A DNA stretch of 64,000 nucleotides from Miltoncostaea oceani (GCF_018141545.1 NZ_CP064356.1:1364001-1428000), one strand, 5' to 3'; counted from the stretch's first letter, positions 50,887 through 60,061 are shown. Numbers and translations are program-made. Notes: generated by a model from the sequence alone, not told the origin.

Positions 50887-51660
50887 TCAGCGCTCGGGGG
50901 TGCCGCTCACGAGCTCCATGTCGGCGGAGATCGTGAAGTCGGAGGCGCCACCGGTGGTCTGGTCGATCGACCAGGAGACCGGCAGCGACAGCGCCGGGGC
51001 GAACACGACGATGTCCGTCCGGGTGCCCGGCGTCGGGCCCTCGAACGTCGCGTCGGTGCGGTACGTGACGGTGCGGACGGTGCGCCCGTCGACCGTCGCG
51101 GTACCGGTGCCGGTCACCTTGGCCGTGTAGCTGACCGCCAGCTCGCCGAGCTGGTAGTCGCCGCCCCACTCGTCCCCGGCCTTCATCGGGCGCGGGTGGT
51201 CGAGGGCGGCCGGGACGACGTCGTCGCGGGTGTCCGCGCCGATGCCGACGAAGGTGACCTTGGTGCGGCGCCACTCGGCGGTGGTGCCCGCCGGGTCGAC
51301 CCGGAAGCGCGCCTCCTCGACGTGCTCCTGGGAGAAGCGCAGGTCCTCGTGGTAGCCCTCGGCCGTGGGGGAGATGATGTAGACGGCCTCGGCGGGCAGG
51401 GGGCGCTCGGCGGAGAGCACGCCGGTGCCGGCGGCCTCCTCACCGGTCACCCGGTAGCGGTAGACGCCCGCGGCGGGCACGCCCGGCCGGGGGGCCACGT
51501 CGGGGGTGGAGTCGGCGGTGCGGAACTCCGAGACGGCGTCGGTCGCCTCGACCGCGGTGCTGGTCTGGGCGCCCTGCCACACCCACCAGGCGCCGCCGAC
51601 GGCGCCCAGCAGGACGACGAGCGCGACGATGCGCAGGGGTCGGCTGATGAAGGAGATCAC
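50887..51660 (-). CDS. Membrane-anchored hypothetical protein
   Basis: 257 residues, no family recognised. One N-terminal membrane helix (LRIVALVVLLGAVGGAWWVW) anchors a largely beta extracellular domain, with paired strands such as AGVYRYRVTGEEAAGTGVL, AEWRRTKVTFVGIGA and VSYTAKVTGTGTATVDGRT. The pattern looks like a two-layer lipid- or ligand-binding beta sheet. The GTG start is used. It ends at a terminator shared with the convergent subtilase gene. It is 102 bases downstream of the EAL protein gene on the same strand and could be co-transcribed. Confidence 0.65.
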   Translation of the reverse strand: MISFISRPLRIVALVVLLGAVGGAWWVWQGAQTSTAVEATDAVSEFRTADSTPDVAPRPGVPAAGVYRYRVTGEEAAGTGVLSAERPLPAEAVYIISPTAEGYHEDLRFSQEHVEEARFRVDPAGTTAEWRRTKVTFVGIGADTRDDVVPAALDHPRPMKAGDEWGGDYQLGELAVSYTAKVTGTGTATVDGRTVRTVTYRTDATFEGPTPGTRTDIVVFAPALSLPVSWSIDQTTGGASDFTISADMELVSGTPER

Positions 51661-51762
51661 CGTGGGTCCATTCCGTGAGGGGGAGGTGTCGACCCACTCA
51701 TCGGCCGGGGACCCCCGGATCTTTCGCGACGGGGCGGATGCCGCCGCGCCGCGAGGCGGGTT

Positions 51763-53994
51763 CTAGGCCTCGACCGCGGGGTCGGTGAGCGACAGCAGGG
51801 CGCTGCTCCACGGGGCGGGCGTCGCCGTGCGGTGGGGCCGCGCCAGGAGGTAGCCCTGGCCGTACGGGACCCCGAGGGAGCGGAGGGTCGCCAGCTCGTC
51901 GGTGCTCTCGATCCCCTCGGCGACGATGGCGGCGCCGAGCTCCTTCTCGAGCGTGACCATCGAGCGCACCAGCGCACGCTTGGCGTGGTCGAGGTGGATG
52001 TCGTGGATCAGGGAGCGGTCGATCTTGATGTAGTCCGGGTTGAGCTGCGTCACGTGGCGCATCGACGCGTGCCCGGCGCCGGCGTCGTCGATCGCGACGA
52101 GCGCGCCGCGGCCCCGGTAGTCGGCGAGACGGGACGAGAGGCGGGCGTAGTCGCCGACGGCCTCGTGCTCGGTGATCTCGATGACGAGCCCCTCGAGGGT
52201 GCCGTCGCCGAGGGCCTCCTCCATCTCGGGGGCGAGGATCGCGTCGGGGCTCATGTTCACCGACAGGTACGCGCCGGCGGGGATGGTGTGGCGCAGCGCG
52301 CAGGCGCGGCGGACGCACTCCACCTCGATCTCGAGGCCGAGGCCGACGGCGTGCGCCTCGGCGATCCAGCGGTCCGGCGGGCGCTGCGGCTCGGCGCGGA
52401 AGCGCGAGAGCGACTCGAAGCCGACGGTGCGGCCGTCGCTGAGCGACACGATCGGCTGGAAGACGGTGGAGATCGTCTCGGGGGCGTGCAGCACCGTGAG
52501 GATCGACTCGCGGCGCTGGGCGAGCGAGGCCGTGTAGCCGGCGGTGTACTCGACGCCGTCGAGGCGGCCGCGGTCGAAGGCGACGACGCGGCGTGCGCCG
52601 GCCCGGGCGGCGGCGAGGCCCTCCTCGGCGGCGGCGAGCGCGTTGGCGGCGTTCTCGGCGTCGTGGGGGAGCACCACGAAGGTGGCGCGGGCGGTCAGCT
52701 CACCGGCGTTGCCGGCGGCGATCGTCTGCACGGTCTCGGCGATGCGGCGTCCGTCCTCGGGCTCGTGGCCGATGCCGATCCACGCGAAGCGGTCGCCGGC
52801 GAGCCGGCTCCAGACGCCGCCCGTCAGGCCGCAGCCCTCGAGCTGCACCGCGAGGTCGGAGAGCAGGGCGTCGCCGGCGCCGTAGCCGTGCTGGGCGTTC
52901 CAGCGGCCGAAGCCGTCGAGGTCGACGCTCACCAGCACCGCCGGGCGGCTCGACGAGGCGGCCTGCACCACGCCGGCGACGTGGCGCGAGAAGGCGCGCT
53001 GCTCCAGGAAGCCCGACAGCGGGTCGGTGTCGGTCTGGCCGTGGACGCGCAGGAGGGCGACGAGGCGCCAGAAGAGGAGGCCGGCCACGAGGAAGACGAA
53101 CGGCCGGACGGCGGTGGGGGCGAGGACGCCGGCGGGGCCGCTCAGCAGCAGGCCGATCGCGGCCAGGAGGGTCTTCGAGGGGCCGAGGACGGCCTGGGCC
53201 TCGGTCACGCGGATCGGCCGCCGGGCGGCGAGCGCGAGCAGCGCCATCGCCAGCATGAAGCCGATCATCGCGACGCCGATCAGCCCGGCGCCGAGGTCCC
53301 GGGTCACCATGTAGGTGACGAGGCCGTCGGTGACGCCGAGCGCGATGAACGCGTACGCGAACCAGACGAAGGCCGTCTGGCGGGTGACGGCGGACCGCCG
53401 GACCGCGTTGAACAGGGCCGCGAGGAGCAGCAGGTCGAGGACGACCGGCACCTGGAGGGCGATGTTCTGGGTCGCCGGCAGCGTCGGCTGCCACAGCAGC
53501 GCGACCACGATCACGAAGAGGCTGGCCAGCACCGACAGCTCGATGCCCCAGCCCTCGACGCGGTGGCGGCGCGACTCGTGCAGGGCGGGCTGGCGCATCA
53601 GCCAGAGGGCCCGGTACCAGAAGGGGTACGCCATCAGGAAGCCGATCTGGCTCCATGCGGCGGGGCTGCGGACGTCGCCGCCCGTGAGGAGGAAGACGAG
53701 GTACGGGATGCAGCCGAGGCTCCAGGAGGCGAGCCCGCGGGCGAAGAGGGTCCAGACGGTCGCCTCGACGCCGCTGGTCCGCGACGCGGCCTCGCGCGTC
53801 GCGACCAGGCCGAGGACGGCCATCACGCTCACGAGGATCACGGCGCTCGCCGCGGCGACCTCGGTGCTGACGCGGCCGGTCTCGGCCATCGTCGCCACCG
53901 TGAGGATGGCGGCGGCGGCCATGACGAGGGTCAGGAGCACCCGGCGGTCGTCCAACCGGGGCAGCTGCAACCGTGGGACGTGGGTCGCGATCAC
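51763..53994 (-). CDS. Membrane EAL-domain protein with degenerate GGDEF domain
   Basis: 743 residues. About nine hydrophobic segments occupy residues 20-320, a MASE-like sensory region. The GGDEF domain has TDPLSGFLEQRAF but its signature is LAGDRFAW, so it should not make cyclic di-GMP. The EAL domain keeps the main catalytic positions: VGFESLSRF (Glu of EAL, with Ser in the middle), LSVNMSP, VIEITEHEAV, AIDDAGAGHASM (family DDFGTG), YIKIDRSLI, VAEGIES and GQGYLLARP. A cyclic di-GMP phosphodiesterase is likely. It lies downstream of the acyltransferase gene on the same strand. GTG start. Confidence 0.87.
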   Translation of the reverse strand: MIATHVPRLQLPRLDDRRVLLTLVMAAAAILTVATMAETGRVSTEVAAASAVILVSVMAVLGLVATREAASRTSGVEATVWTLFARGLASWSLGCIPYLVFLLTGGDVRSPAAWSQIGFLMAYPFWYRALWLMRQPALHESRRHRVEGWGIELSVLASLFVIVVALLWQPTLPATQNIALQVPVVLDLLLLAALFNAVRRSAVTRQTAFVWFAYAFIALGVTDGLVTYMVTRDLGAGLIGVAMIGFMLAMALLALAARRPIRVTEAQAVLGPSKTLLAAIGLLLSGPAGVLAPTAVRPFVFLVAGLLFWRLVALLRVHGQTDTDPLSGFLEQRAFSRHVAGVVQAASSSRPAVLVSVDLDGFGRWNAQHGYGAGDALLSDLAVQLEGCGLTGGVWSRLAGDRFAWIGIGHEPEDGRRIAETVQTIAAGNAGELTARATFVVLPHDAENAANALAAAEEGLAAARAGARRVVAFDRGRLDGVEYTAGYTASLAQRRESILTVLHAPETISTVFQPIVSLSDGRTVGFESLSRFRAEPQRPPDRWIAEAHAVGLGLEIEVECVRRACALRHTIPAGAYLSVNMSPDAILAPEMEEALGDGTLEGLVIEITEHEAVGDYARLSSRLADYRGRGALVAIDDAGAGHASMRHVTQLNPDYIKIDRSLIHDIHLDHAKRALVRSMVTLEKELGAAIVAEGIESTDELATLRSLGVPYGQGYLLARPHRTATPAPWSSALLSLTDPAVEA

Positions 53995-54049
53995 AGGTGG
54001 GCTATCGGCACGCGCGATGACGCCCCTGAGCAGAGCGGCGTCGGGGCTG

Positions 54050-54874
54050 CTACGCGACCATGGGCATCCGGGCCCGGCCGAGGATGCGGCCGAGGGCGTG
54101 CGGGTGGCGGGTGGAGAGCAGCTCGATCTGGGCGGCGAGCGCCGCGGTGACCCCCTGCTCGTCCATGAGGTCCTCGAGCCAGCCGGCGGGCGGCGGGCGG
54201 TCGGTGCGCCGGTCGGTCAGCCAGGTCGGCTCCGACTCGGTGATGAGGGCGTCCATGCGGCGCTGGCTCGGGGTGACCCGCTGGGCGCAGTGGCCGGCGA
54301 GGGCCGCGCCCCCCGTCAGCAGGAGGATGGCGGGCGCCCCGTACAGCGGGCGGCTGCCCGCGATCGGCACGGCGCCGGCGAGCGACGAGTAGAAGCGCTC
54401 GTTCTCGGGGGCGACGGCGAGCGGAACCGGCGCGTCGGGGAACTCGACGAGCGCGACGCGCGTCATCGCCGCGAACAGGCGCATCACGATCCGCCGGGTG
54501 CTGCGCCGGTGGGCGTGGGCGACGACGAGGGAGCCGGCCTCGTGGAGCACGTCCCCGCCACCGGCGCGGAGGGCGTCGTTCTCCTCGGCGAAGGCCCGGT
54601 CGGAGGGCAGGCCGAACGGGCCGTCGGCGACGAACGCGCACGCGCCCACGGGGACCCCGTCCATGCGGGCGACGAAGAAGATCGTGCCCGGGTTCAGGTA
54701 GGACGCGTGCATCCGCCGTCCCGACGGCTGCGGCGCGAGGTAGCCGGCCTCGACGAACCCGTCGTGGATCACCGACAGGGCGGCGTCGATGTCCTCGATG
54801 CGGTCCGATGCGACCACGTCGATCTCCGCGGTCGAGGGCTCCGCCTCGAACCGCACGCGCTCGGCCGTCGTCAC
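54050..54874 (-). CDS. FeeM-like N-acyl amino acid synthase
   Basis: 274 residues of the GNAT fold. The pattern VIHDGFVEAGYLAPQPSGRR, then FFVARMDGVPVGACAFVADG, PFGLPSDRAFAEENDALRAG and VLHEAGSLVV closely follows the FeeM/NasY family and, more distantly, autoinducer synthases. Such enzymes join an acyl group from acyl-carrier protein to an amino acid. The N-terminal 20 residues and the last 70 residues are extra; the tail is helical. The GTG overlaps the stop of an adenylate-forming ligase gene (GTGA), so the two likely act in one pathway. The substrate is unknown. Confidence 0.7.
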   Translation of the reverse strand: MTTAERVRFEAEPSTAEIDVVASDRIEDIDAALSVIHDGFVEAGYLAPQPSGRRMHASYLNPGTIFFVARMDGVPVGACAFVADGPFGLPSDRAFAEENDALRAGGGDVLHEAGSLVVAHAHRRSTRRIVMRLFAAMTRVALVEFPDAPVPLAVAPENERFYSSLAGAVPIAGSRPLYGAPAILLLTGGAALAGHCAQRVTPSQRRMDALITESEPTWLTDRRTDRPPPAGWLEDLMDEQGVTAALAAQIELLSTRHPHALGRILGRARMPMVA

Positions 54875-56226
54875 GCGGGACGACGGTCGACGTAGGCGGG
54901 CTTGTGCTGGAAGTCCCCCGCCTCGTGGTAGGGGTACTCGCGGTACTCGTGCACCACGATGTCGGCGGGCGCGCCGGCGGCCATGGTCACCATGTGCCGC
55001 AGGGCGGCCTCGATGCCGGGGCCGGGACGCACGTGCTCGCGCAGCTGGACGTGCAGAACCGGGCGGTTCCCCGAGGCCGCGATGCGGAAGCGGCCCGTCA
55101 GCGCCCCCGCATGCGCGGCCGTCGAGAACAGGCCCTCCTTCACCAGCTCGGGGCGGAGGCTCCACCCGTCGCCGGTGACGGCCGCGCCGCGGCGGCCCCA
55201 GAGGGCGACGACCGGCCGGTCGAGCCGCAGGGCGCTGCCCTGGCGGCCGAGCTCGGCGTTCAGCGTCGCGGCGGTGATGATCTGCGCCTCGTCGTCGAGG
55301 TCGTACCGCACCAGCGGCAGCAGGCGCCGCGTCAGCGCCGTCAGCACCAGCGAGGACGTGCCGTCGTCGTGGGCGCGCTCCTCCACGAAGAAGCGGTTCG
55401 GGTCCCACGCGAGCAGCGTCGGCGAGTAGCCGGGGTCGCGGCCGAACAGGCTGCGCCGCGCCATCGGGCTGTCGAGCACCCGGCGGGCCGCGCGCTGCGC
55501 CGGCGTCTCGTGCAGGACGTGCAGGCCGACCTCGGCGGCGCCCATCGACACCATCACGCCGACGCGCGAGGACGGGTCGTCCGTGAAGCCGAAGAGCTCG
55601 GAGACGTACCGGCGCCAGCTCTCCGACACCCATTCGCCGCCCACGAAGCAGGCGACGACGTTCTCGGCGAAGCCGGGGCCGCGCTCGCGCAGCGCCCGCT
55701 CGGCGAGCTCCTTGAGGAAGACCGGCTCCGCCGCGATGACGACGCGGTCGAAGCTCGACCCGGCGCGGACGAGGGTCTCGACCGCCATCTCCAGGTGCAC
55801 GGAGGGGTTGGCGACGGTGGCGAGGCGGGTGGGGATCGAGATCCCCATGGGCAGGCAGTTGATGACGAGGGTGGTGGTCTCCTCGCCGCCGCCGAGCGAC
55901 CGCAGCACCAGGTCGAACGTGCGCTCCTGGGCGCGCCGCTCCGAGCGGGAGGTGACGCCGACGGAGAAGAGCCCGCTCGCGCCGCTCGAGGTGAGCAGCT
56001 CGGCCGCGTCGGAGACGCGGCCCCCGTCGAGCCAGAAGTCGATGTGGTCGCCGAAGACGCTCTGCTTGTCGGTGTACGGGACCTGCGACAGACGGGTCAC
56101 GGCACGGTGGTCCACCCCGAGCCGCTCCAGGTGGGCGCGGTACCCGCGGGAGGTCAGCGCCGCGCGGCGGAACGTGCGCAGGGCCGCGCGCTCCCCGGCG
56201 GTCAGGGGCGCCTCCGGGCGACTCAT
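54871..56226 (-). CDS. Phenylacetate-CoA ligase-like adenylate-forming enzyme
   Basis: 451 residues resembling the PaaK/F390-synthetase branch of adenylating enzymes. YTDKQSVFG and LLTSSGASGLFSVGVTSRSE occupy the position of the P-loop-like TSGTTG motif. VACFVGGEWVSESWRRYVSELFG and VSMGAAEVGL are mid-domain elements, followed by LPLVRYDLDDEAQI (family RY-x-x-GD, with Asp for Gly). The phosphate loop is irregular. The ATG after GGAGGTGAGGGAC, a near-perfect ribosome site, is the start. It should activate a carboxylic acid for the overlapping acyltransferase. Confidence 0.75.
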   Translation of the reverse strand: MSRPEAPLTAGERAALRTFRRAALTSRGYRAHLERLGVDHRAVTRLSQVPYTDKQSVFGDHIDFWLDGGRVSDAAELLTSSGASGLFSVGVTSRSERRAQERTFDLVLRSLGGGEETTTLVINCLPMGISIPTRLATVANPSVHLEMAVETLVRAGSSFDRVVIAAEPVFLKELAERALRERGPGFAENVVACFVGGEWVSESWRRYVSELFGFTDDPSSRVGVMVSMGAAEVGLHVLHETPAQRAARRVLDSPMARRSLFGRDPGYSPTLLAWDPNRFFVEERAHDDGTSSLVLTALTRRLLPLVRYDLDDEAQIITAATLNAELGRQGSALRLDRPVVALWGRRGAAVTGDGWSLRPELVKEGLFSTAAHAGALTGRFRIAASGNRPVLHVQLREHVRPGPGIEAALRHMVTMAAGAPADIVVHEYREYPYHEAGDFQHKPAYVDRRPA

Positions 56227-56298
56227 GTCCCTCACCTCCGACGTCGATGTCTGCATCGGTCGTCCTCTCCACGCGTGGGACCTGCTGTGACGCGGCGG

Positions 56299-56344
56299 AC
56301 GCTATCGGCGGGTGTGCGCGCGAATCATGGTCAGAATTGACCAT
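56299..56344 (-). promoter_or_regulatory. Promoter and operator of the ligase-acyltransferase operon
   Basis: On the minus strand TAGCGT (56299-56304) fits a -10. Upstream, ATGGTCA and TGACCAT form a perfect 7-base inverted repeat around a 4-base spacer (56327-56344), touching the -35 position. A leader of about 70 bases follows before the ATG with the GGAGGTGA ribosome site. The dyad is AT-richer than the background and is a likely regulator site, possibly for the LuxR-type protein encoded just upstream. Confidence 0.6.
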
Positions 56345-56407
56345 CACTCCCGATGGATGCGACGTCCCGAATCCACCAGAGACGCCGAACGGCGACCGGT
56401 GACCGCC

Positions 56408-59101
56408 TCAGTAGGAGGTGCCGAGCCCCGATTCGGAGAGCAGGCCGAGCTCGCGGGCGGCGTGGACGGCCGCGGTGCGGGTGGAGACGCCGAGCTTGGC
56501 GTTGATCTGGACGAGGTGCCGGGCGACGGTGCGCTCGCTGATGAAGAGCCGGTCGCCGATGTCGCGGTTGCGCAGGCCGAGGGCGAGCTGCTCCAGCACC
56601 TCGTGCTCGCGCGCCGACAGCCCGGCGCCGGGCGAGGCCGGCCGCCGGGAGCGGGTCGGGATGCGGTGGCCGGTCGCCCGCAGCCGGGCCTCGGCGCGCC
56701 GGCGCCAGCCGTCGGCGCCCATCGCCCGGAACTCGCGCCGCGCGCGCATCAGGTCCTGGCCGGCCTGGTCGGTGCGCCCGTCGGCGAGGCCCGCGCAGAA
56801 GAGGGCGCGGGTCGCCCACCACCGCAGGCCGAGGCCCTCGAAGGCCGTCGCGGCGTCGCGCAGACGGGCCCCCGCCGCGGGGGACCCCGTCGCCCGTGCG
56901 ATGGAGCCCTCCGCGTAGGCCTGCGCCGCGGCCGCGAGGGGCGCCCCCGCCGCGGCCATCTCGGCGAGCGCCGTGGCGCAGCGGTCGGCGTCGGCGCCCC
57001 GGAGCACCTCGGCGCCCGCGGCGAGCAGCATCACCGACGTCAGGCGGTCGTCGGTGCCGTCCCACGTCGCGATCGCCGTCGTCGCGACCGCGGCGGCCTC
57101 GGCCTCCTCGCCGGCGGCCGCCGCGGACAGGGCGTGGCCCGCGGCGAGCGGCGCGATCTGCTCGAACAGCGGCGCCTCGCCGCCGGTGTCGGGGGCGAGC
57201 TCGCGGTAGTGCGCGAGCGCCTCGTCGATGCGCCCCTCCGCGAACAGCAGCCAGGCGATGCCGGGGTCGGCGGGGGAGTGGGAGTCGCGGCCGAGGGCGC
57301 TCCAGCCCGCGGCGGCCCGCTCCAGCTCGGCGCGCGCCTCGGCGAGCTCGCCGGCGGTGGACAGGGCCTCGCCGAGGTTGCCGCCGAGCACCAGCTCGTG
57401 GTCGATGAGCCCCAGCTCGTGGGCCCGCACCGCGCCGGCGCGGGCGCAGGCGGCGGCGTCGTCGGGGCGCCCGACCGCGAGCAGCACGTGGCTCTCGTAG
57501 ATCATCGCGAGCGTCTCGTTGCGCAGCGCGGCGCCCTCGGCGCGCTCGCCCTCGCGGCGGGCGCGGGCCAGGTGCAGCAGCCCCCCGGGGCCGCCGCGCC
57601 CGCTCTCGGCCATGCCCATGAAGATCAGCGCCCGGGTGGAGACCTCGTCGGCCCCGGCGGCGCTGGCCTCGGCGCGCGCCTCGCCCGCCAGGCCCATCGC
57701 CTCGCCGAACCGCGACGTCATCACCGCCATCCCCGCCGCCTGCGTCAGGGCCTCGCCGCGCTCGGCGGATGCGGGCTCCCCCGGCGCCCTCCCGCGCGCC
57801 AGGTGGTCCTGCAGGGTGCGCAGCGCCGCGTCGTGCTGGCCGAGCGCCCACCGCGCCGTGGACGCGGCCGAGGCGCTCGACAGGGCGGCGTCCCGCTCGC
57901 CCAGGTCGCGGCGCCCCCGCGCGGCCTCCTCCAGGCTCTCGATCGCCTCGTGCCACGACGACAGGTCGAGCAGCGCCATGCCCCGCTCGTGGAGCGCGGC
58001 GAGGCGCATCGACGCGCCGGCCTCGGCGGGCCACCAGTCGAGTGCCCGGCCGGCGTCGCGCAGCGCCGCCTCCGGGTCGCCGGCGCCACGGGCCCGGCGG
58101 GCGGAGCGGATGCCGTAGGCCACCACGGCCTCCGGGTCGGCCGCCCCGAGCGCGTGGTGCAGGAGCGCGTCGGGCGGGTCGCCGATCGCCCGGCCCGCGA
58201 CGAGGGCGGCGGCGTGGCGCCGGCGGCGCTCGGCGCCGCCCAGGGCGTCCGCCACGACGGCGCGGGCGATGCGCTCGCGGTGGACCCAGCGGATCCGCGG
58301 GGGGCCGGGGACCTCCTCCAGCAGGCCGGCGGCCACGAGTGCGTCGAGCCCGCGCTCGATGCGACCGGGGTCCTGGCGGCAGACGCGGGCGAGGGCCTGG
58401 GGCGTCGCGGGCTCGTCGGCGACCGCCACCCACCCGGCGAGGTCGCGGGTCCACGGATCGAGCCGTGCCAGGATCCGGCGCACGTCGGCGCCGAGGGCGG
58501 GCGGCAGCGGCAGCGGCACGTCACCGCCCGGCCAGCGCCGCGCGGCGTGCGCCAGGGGGACGATGCGCCCGGGCAGCCCGTCCCCGAGGTCGGCCACCGC
58601 GGCGGCGCCCACCGCGTCGAGGCCGGGGGCCACGACGCGCGCCAGCTCGGCGGCGTCCTCCGCGCCCAGGGGGCCCAGCACCACCGTCGGCGCCCCGGGC
58701 GCCGCGGCGCGCGCGGTCATCAGCACCAGGGCGCGCGAGCCGCCCAGCCGGCGCACGAGGGTGGGGACGAGGCCGGGCTCGCCGGCCCGGTCGCCGAGCA
58801 GTGCCACGATCGGCCGCAGGCGCGCCGCCCCCGTGGGGTCCGCCGTGTGACCGGCGGCGGTCAGGGCCGCCTCGAGGGCCGCGAGACCGGGGCCGCCGTC
58901 CTCGGCGACCACGACGGCGGCCCCGTCGAGGGCCAGCCGCGAGGCGGACTCGTCGGCCAGCCGGGACGCCCCGGCGCCGGGGGGGCCGGCGACCACGACG
59001 ACCCCCGGGCGGCCCGCCGCGAGCTCCAGGATCTGGCCGAGCGCCTCGGCGCGGCCGACCAGCCGCGGCGGTGACGCCACGTATGCGGACGGTCCGGCCA
59101 C
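56408..59101 (-). CDS. Large LuxR-family regulator (LAL type)
   Basis: 897 residues. The N-terminal NTPase-like domain begins PPRLVGRAEALGQILELA, then VVVVAGPPGAGASRLADE at the Walker A position, where Lys is replaced by Ala. A long helical, TPR-like region (residues 350-820) follows. The C-terminal LuxR helix-turn-helix has LSAREHEVLEQLALG, NRDIGDRLFISERTVARHL and INAKLGVSTRTAAV. ATP binding may be lost, so control may rely on ligand or protein contacts in the repeat region. TACCAT ends seven bases before the GTG start. The ligase operon lies downstream on the same strand. Confidence 0.88.
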   Translation of the reverse strand: MAGPSAYVASPPRLVGRAEALGQILELAAGRPGVVVVAGPPGAGASRLADESASRLALDGAAVVVAEDGGPGLAALEAALTAAGHTADPTGAARLRPIVALLGDRAGEPGLVPTLVRRLGGSRALVLMTARAAAPGAPTVVLGPLGAEDAAELARVVAPGLDAVGAAAVADLGDGLPGRIVPLAHAARRWPGGDVPLPLPPALGADVRRILARLDPWTRDLAGWVAVADEPATPQALARVCRQDPGRIERGLDALVAAGLLEEVPGPPRIRWVHRERIARAVVADALGGAERRRRHAAALVAGRAIGDPPDALLHHALGAADPEAVVAYGIRSARRARGAGDPEAALRDAGRALDWWPAEAGASMRLAALHERGMALLDLSSWHEAIESLEEAARGRRDLGERDAALSSASAASTARWALGQHDAALRTLQDHLARGRAPGEPASAERGEALTQAAGMAVMTSRFGEAMGLAGEARAEASAAGADEVSTRALIFMGMAESGRGGPGGLLHLARARREGERAEGAALRNETLAMIYESHVLLAVGRPDDAAACARAGAVRAHELGLIDHELVLGGNLGEALSTAGELAEARAELERAAAGWSALGRDSHSPADPGIAWLLFAEGRIDEALAHYRELAPDTGGEAPLFEQIAPLAAGHALSAAAAGEEAEAAAVATTAIATWDGTDDRLTSVMLLAAGAEVLRGADADRCATALAEMAAAGAPLAAAAQAYAEGSIARATGSPAAGARLRDAATAFEGLGLRWWATRALFCAGLADGRTDQAGQDLMRARREFRAMGADGWRRRAEARLRATGHRIPTRSRRPASPGAGLSAREHEVLEQLALGLRNRDIGDRLFISERTVARHLVQINAKLGVSTRTAAVHAARELGLLSESGLGTSY

Positions 59102-59170
59102 GGGTGTGATGGTAGGACGGCGGGCGCCTCCGGGCGAGACGCGGAGGCCACGGGCTGGCAGGATCCGGCG

Positions 59171-60061
59171 ATGCTCGACGGATTCACCCCCCGCCGCATC
59201 GAGGTGGGGGACACGACCGTGGCCCTCGCGACGGCGGGCGAGGGCCCCCCGCTGCTGCTCCTGCACGGCTACCCCCAGACCCGCGCGTGCTGGCACCGCA
59301 TCGCCCCCGACCTCGCGCGCCGGCACCGCGTCGTCGCCGCCGACCTGCGGGGGTACGGGGAGAGCTCGAAGCCGCCGGGCGGACCCGGCCACGCGGCCTA
59401 CTCCAAGCGGGCCATGGCCGCCGACCTGGTCGCCGCGATGGCGCAGCTCGGCCACGCGCGGTTCGCCGTGGCGGGGCACGACCGCGGCGGGCGCGTCGCC
59501 CACCGCATGGCCCTCGACCACCCGGACGTCGTCGAGCGGGCGGCCGTGCTCGACATCGTCCCCACCCGGACGCTGTTCGAGGGCGTCGACCAGGCGTTCG
59601 CCACCGCCTACTACCACTGGTTCTTCCTGATCCAGCCCGACGGCCTGCCCGAGACGATGATCGGCCGCGACCCCGAGTGGTTCCTCCGGGAGACCGTGCG
59701 GCGGTGGTCGGGCCGGGCGGAGCCCGTCGCGGAGGAGGCGATCGCCGAGTACGTCCGCTGGTTCCGGGACCCGGCGGCGATCCACGGCTCGTGCGAGGAC
59801 TACCGCGCGGCGGCGACGATCGACCTGGAGCACGACCGGGCCGACGCGGGGACGCGGGTGGCCTGCCCGCTGCTCGTGCTGTGGGGGGAGGACGGCGCCA
59901 TGCACCGCCTGTACGACGTCCGCGCAGCGTGGGAGGCGGTCGCCGCCGACGTCCGCGGCCATCCCGTGCCCGGCGGTCACTTCCTGCCCGAGGAGGCGCC
60001 GGAGGCCACGCGCGACGCCCTGCTCGCCTTCCTCTCCGAGGGGGACCCGGCCGCGGGCTGA
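59171..60061 (+). CDS. Haloacetate (fluoroacetate) dehalogenase-like alpha/beta hydrolase
   Basis: 296 residues matching the fluoroacetate dehalogenase subfamily. LLLLHGYPQTRACWHRIAPDL is followed by AGHDRGGRVAHRMALDHPD, which holds nucleophile Asp104 and the two carboxylate-binding Arg. LDIVPTRTLFE supplies the acid (Asp128), and AYYHWFFLIQP the fluoride-pocket His149-Trp150. GGHFLPEEAPE supplies the general base (His270). All signature residues of the defluorinating enzymes appear present. Members also act on chloroacetate or as epoxide hydrolases, so the substrate is not certain. Divergent from the LuxR-type gene. Confidence 0.85.
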   Translation: MLDGFTPRRIEVGDTTVALATAGEGPPLLLLHGYPQTRACWHRIAPDLARRHRVVAADLRGYGESSKPPGGPGHAAYSKRAMAADLVAAMAQLGHARFAVAGHDRGGRVAHRMALDHPDVVERAAVLDIVPTRTLFEGVDQAFATAYYHWFFLIQPDGLPETMIGRDPEWFLRETVRRWSGRAEPVAEEAIAEYVRWFRDPAAIHGSCEDYRAAATIDLEHDRADAGTRVACPLLVLWGEDGAMHRLYDVRAAWEAVAADVRGHPVPGGHFLPEEAPEATRDALLAFLSEGDPAAG

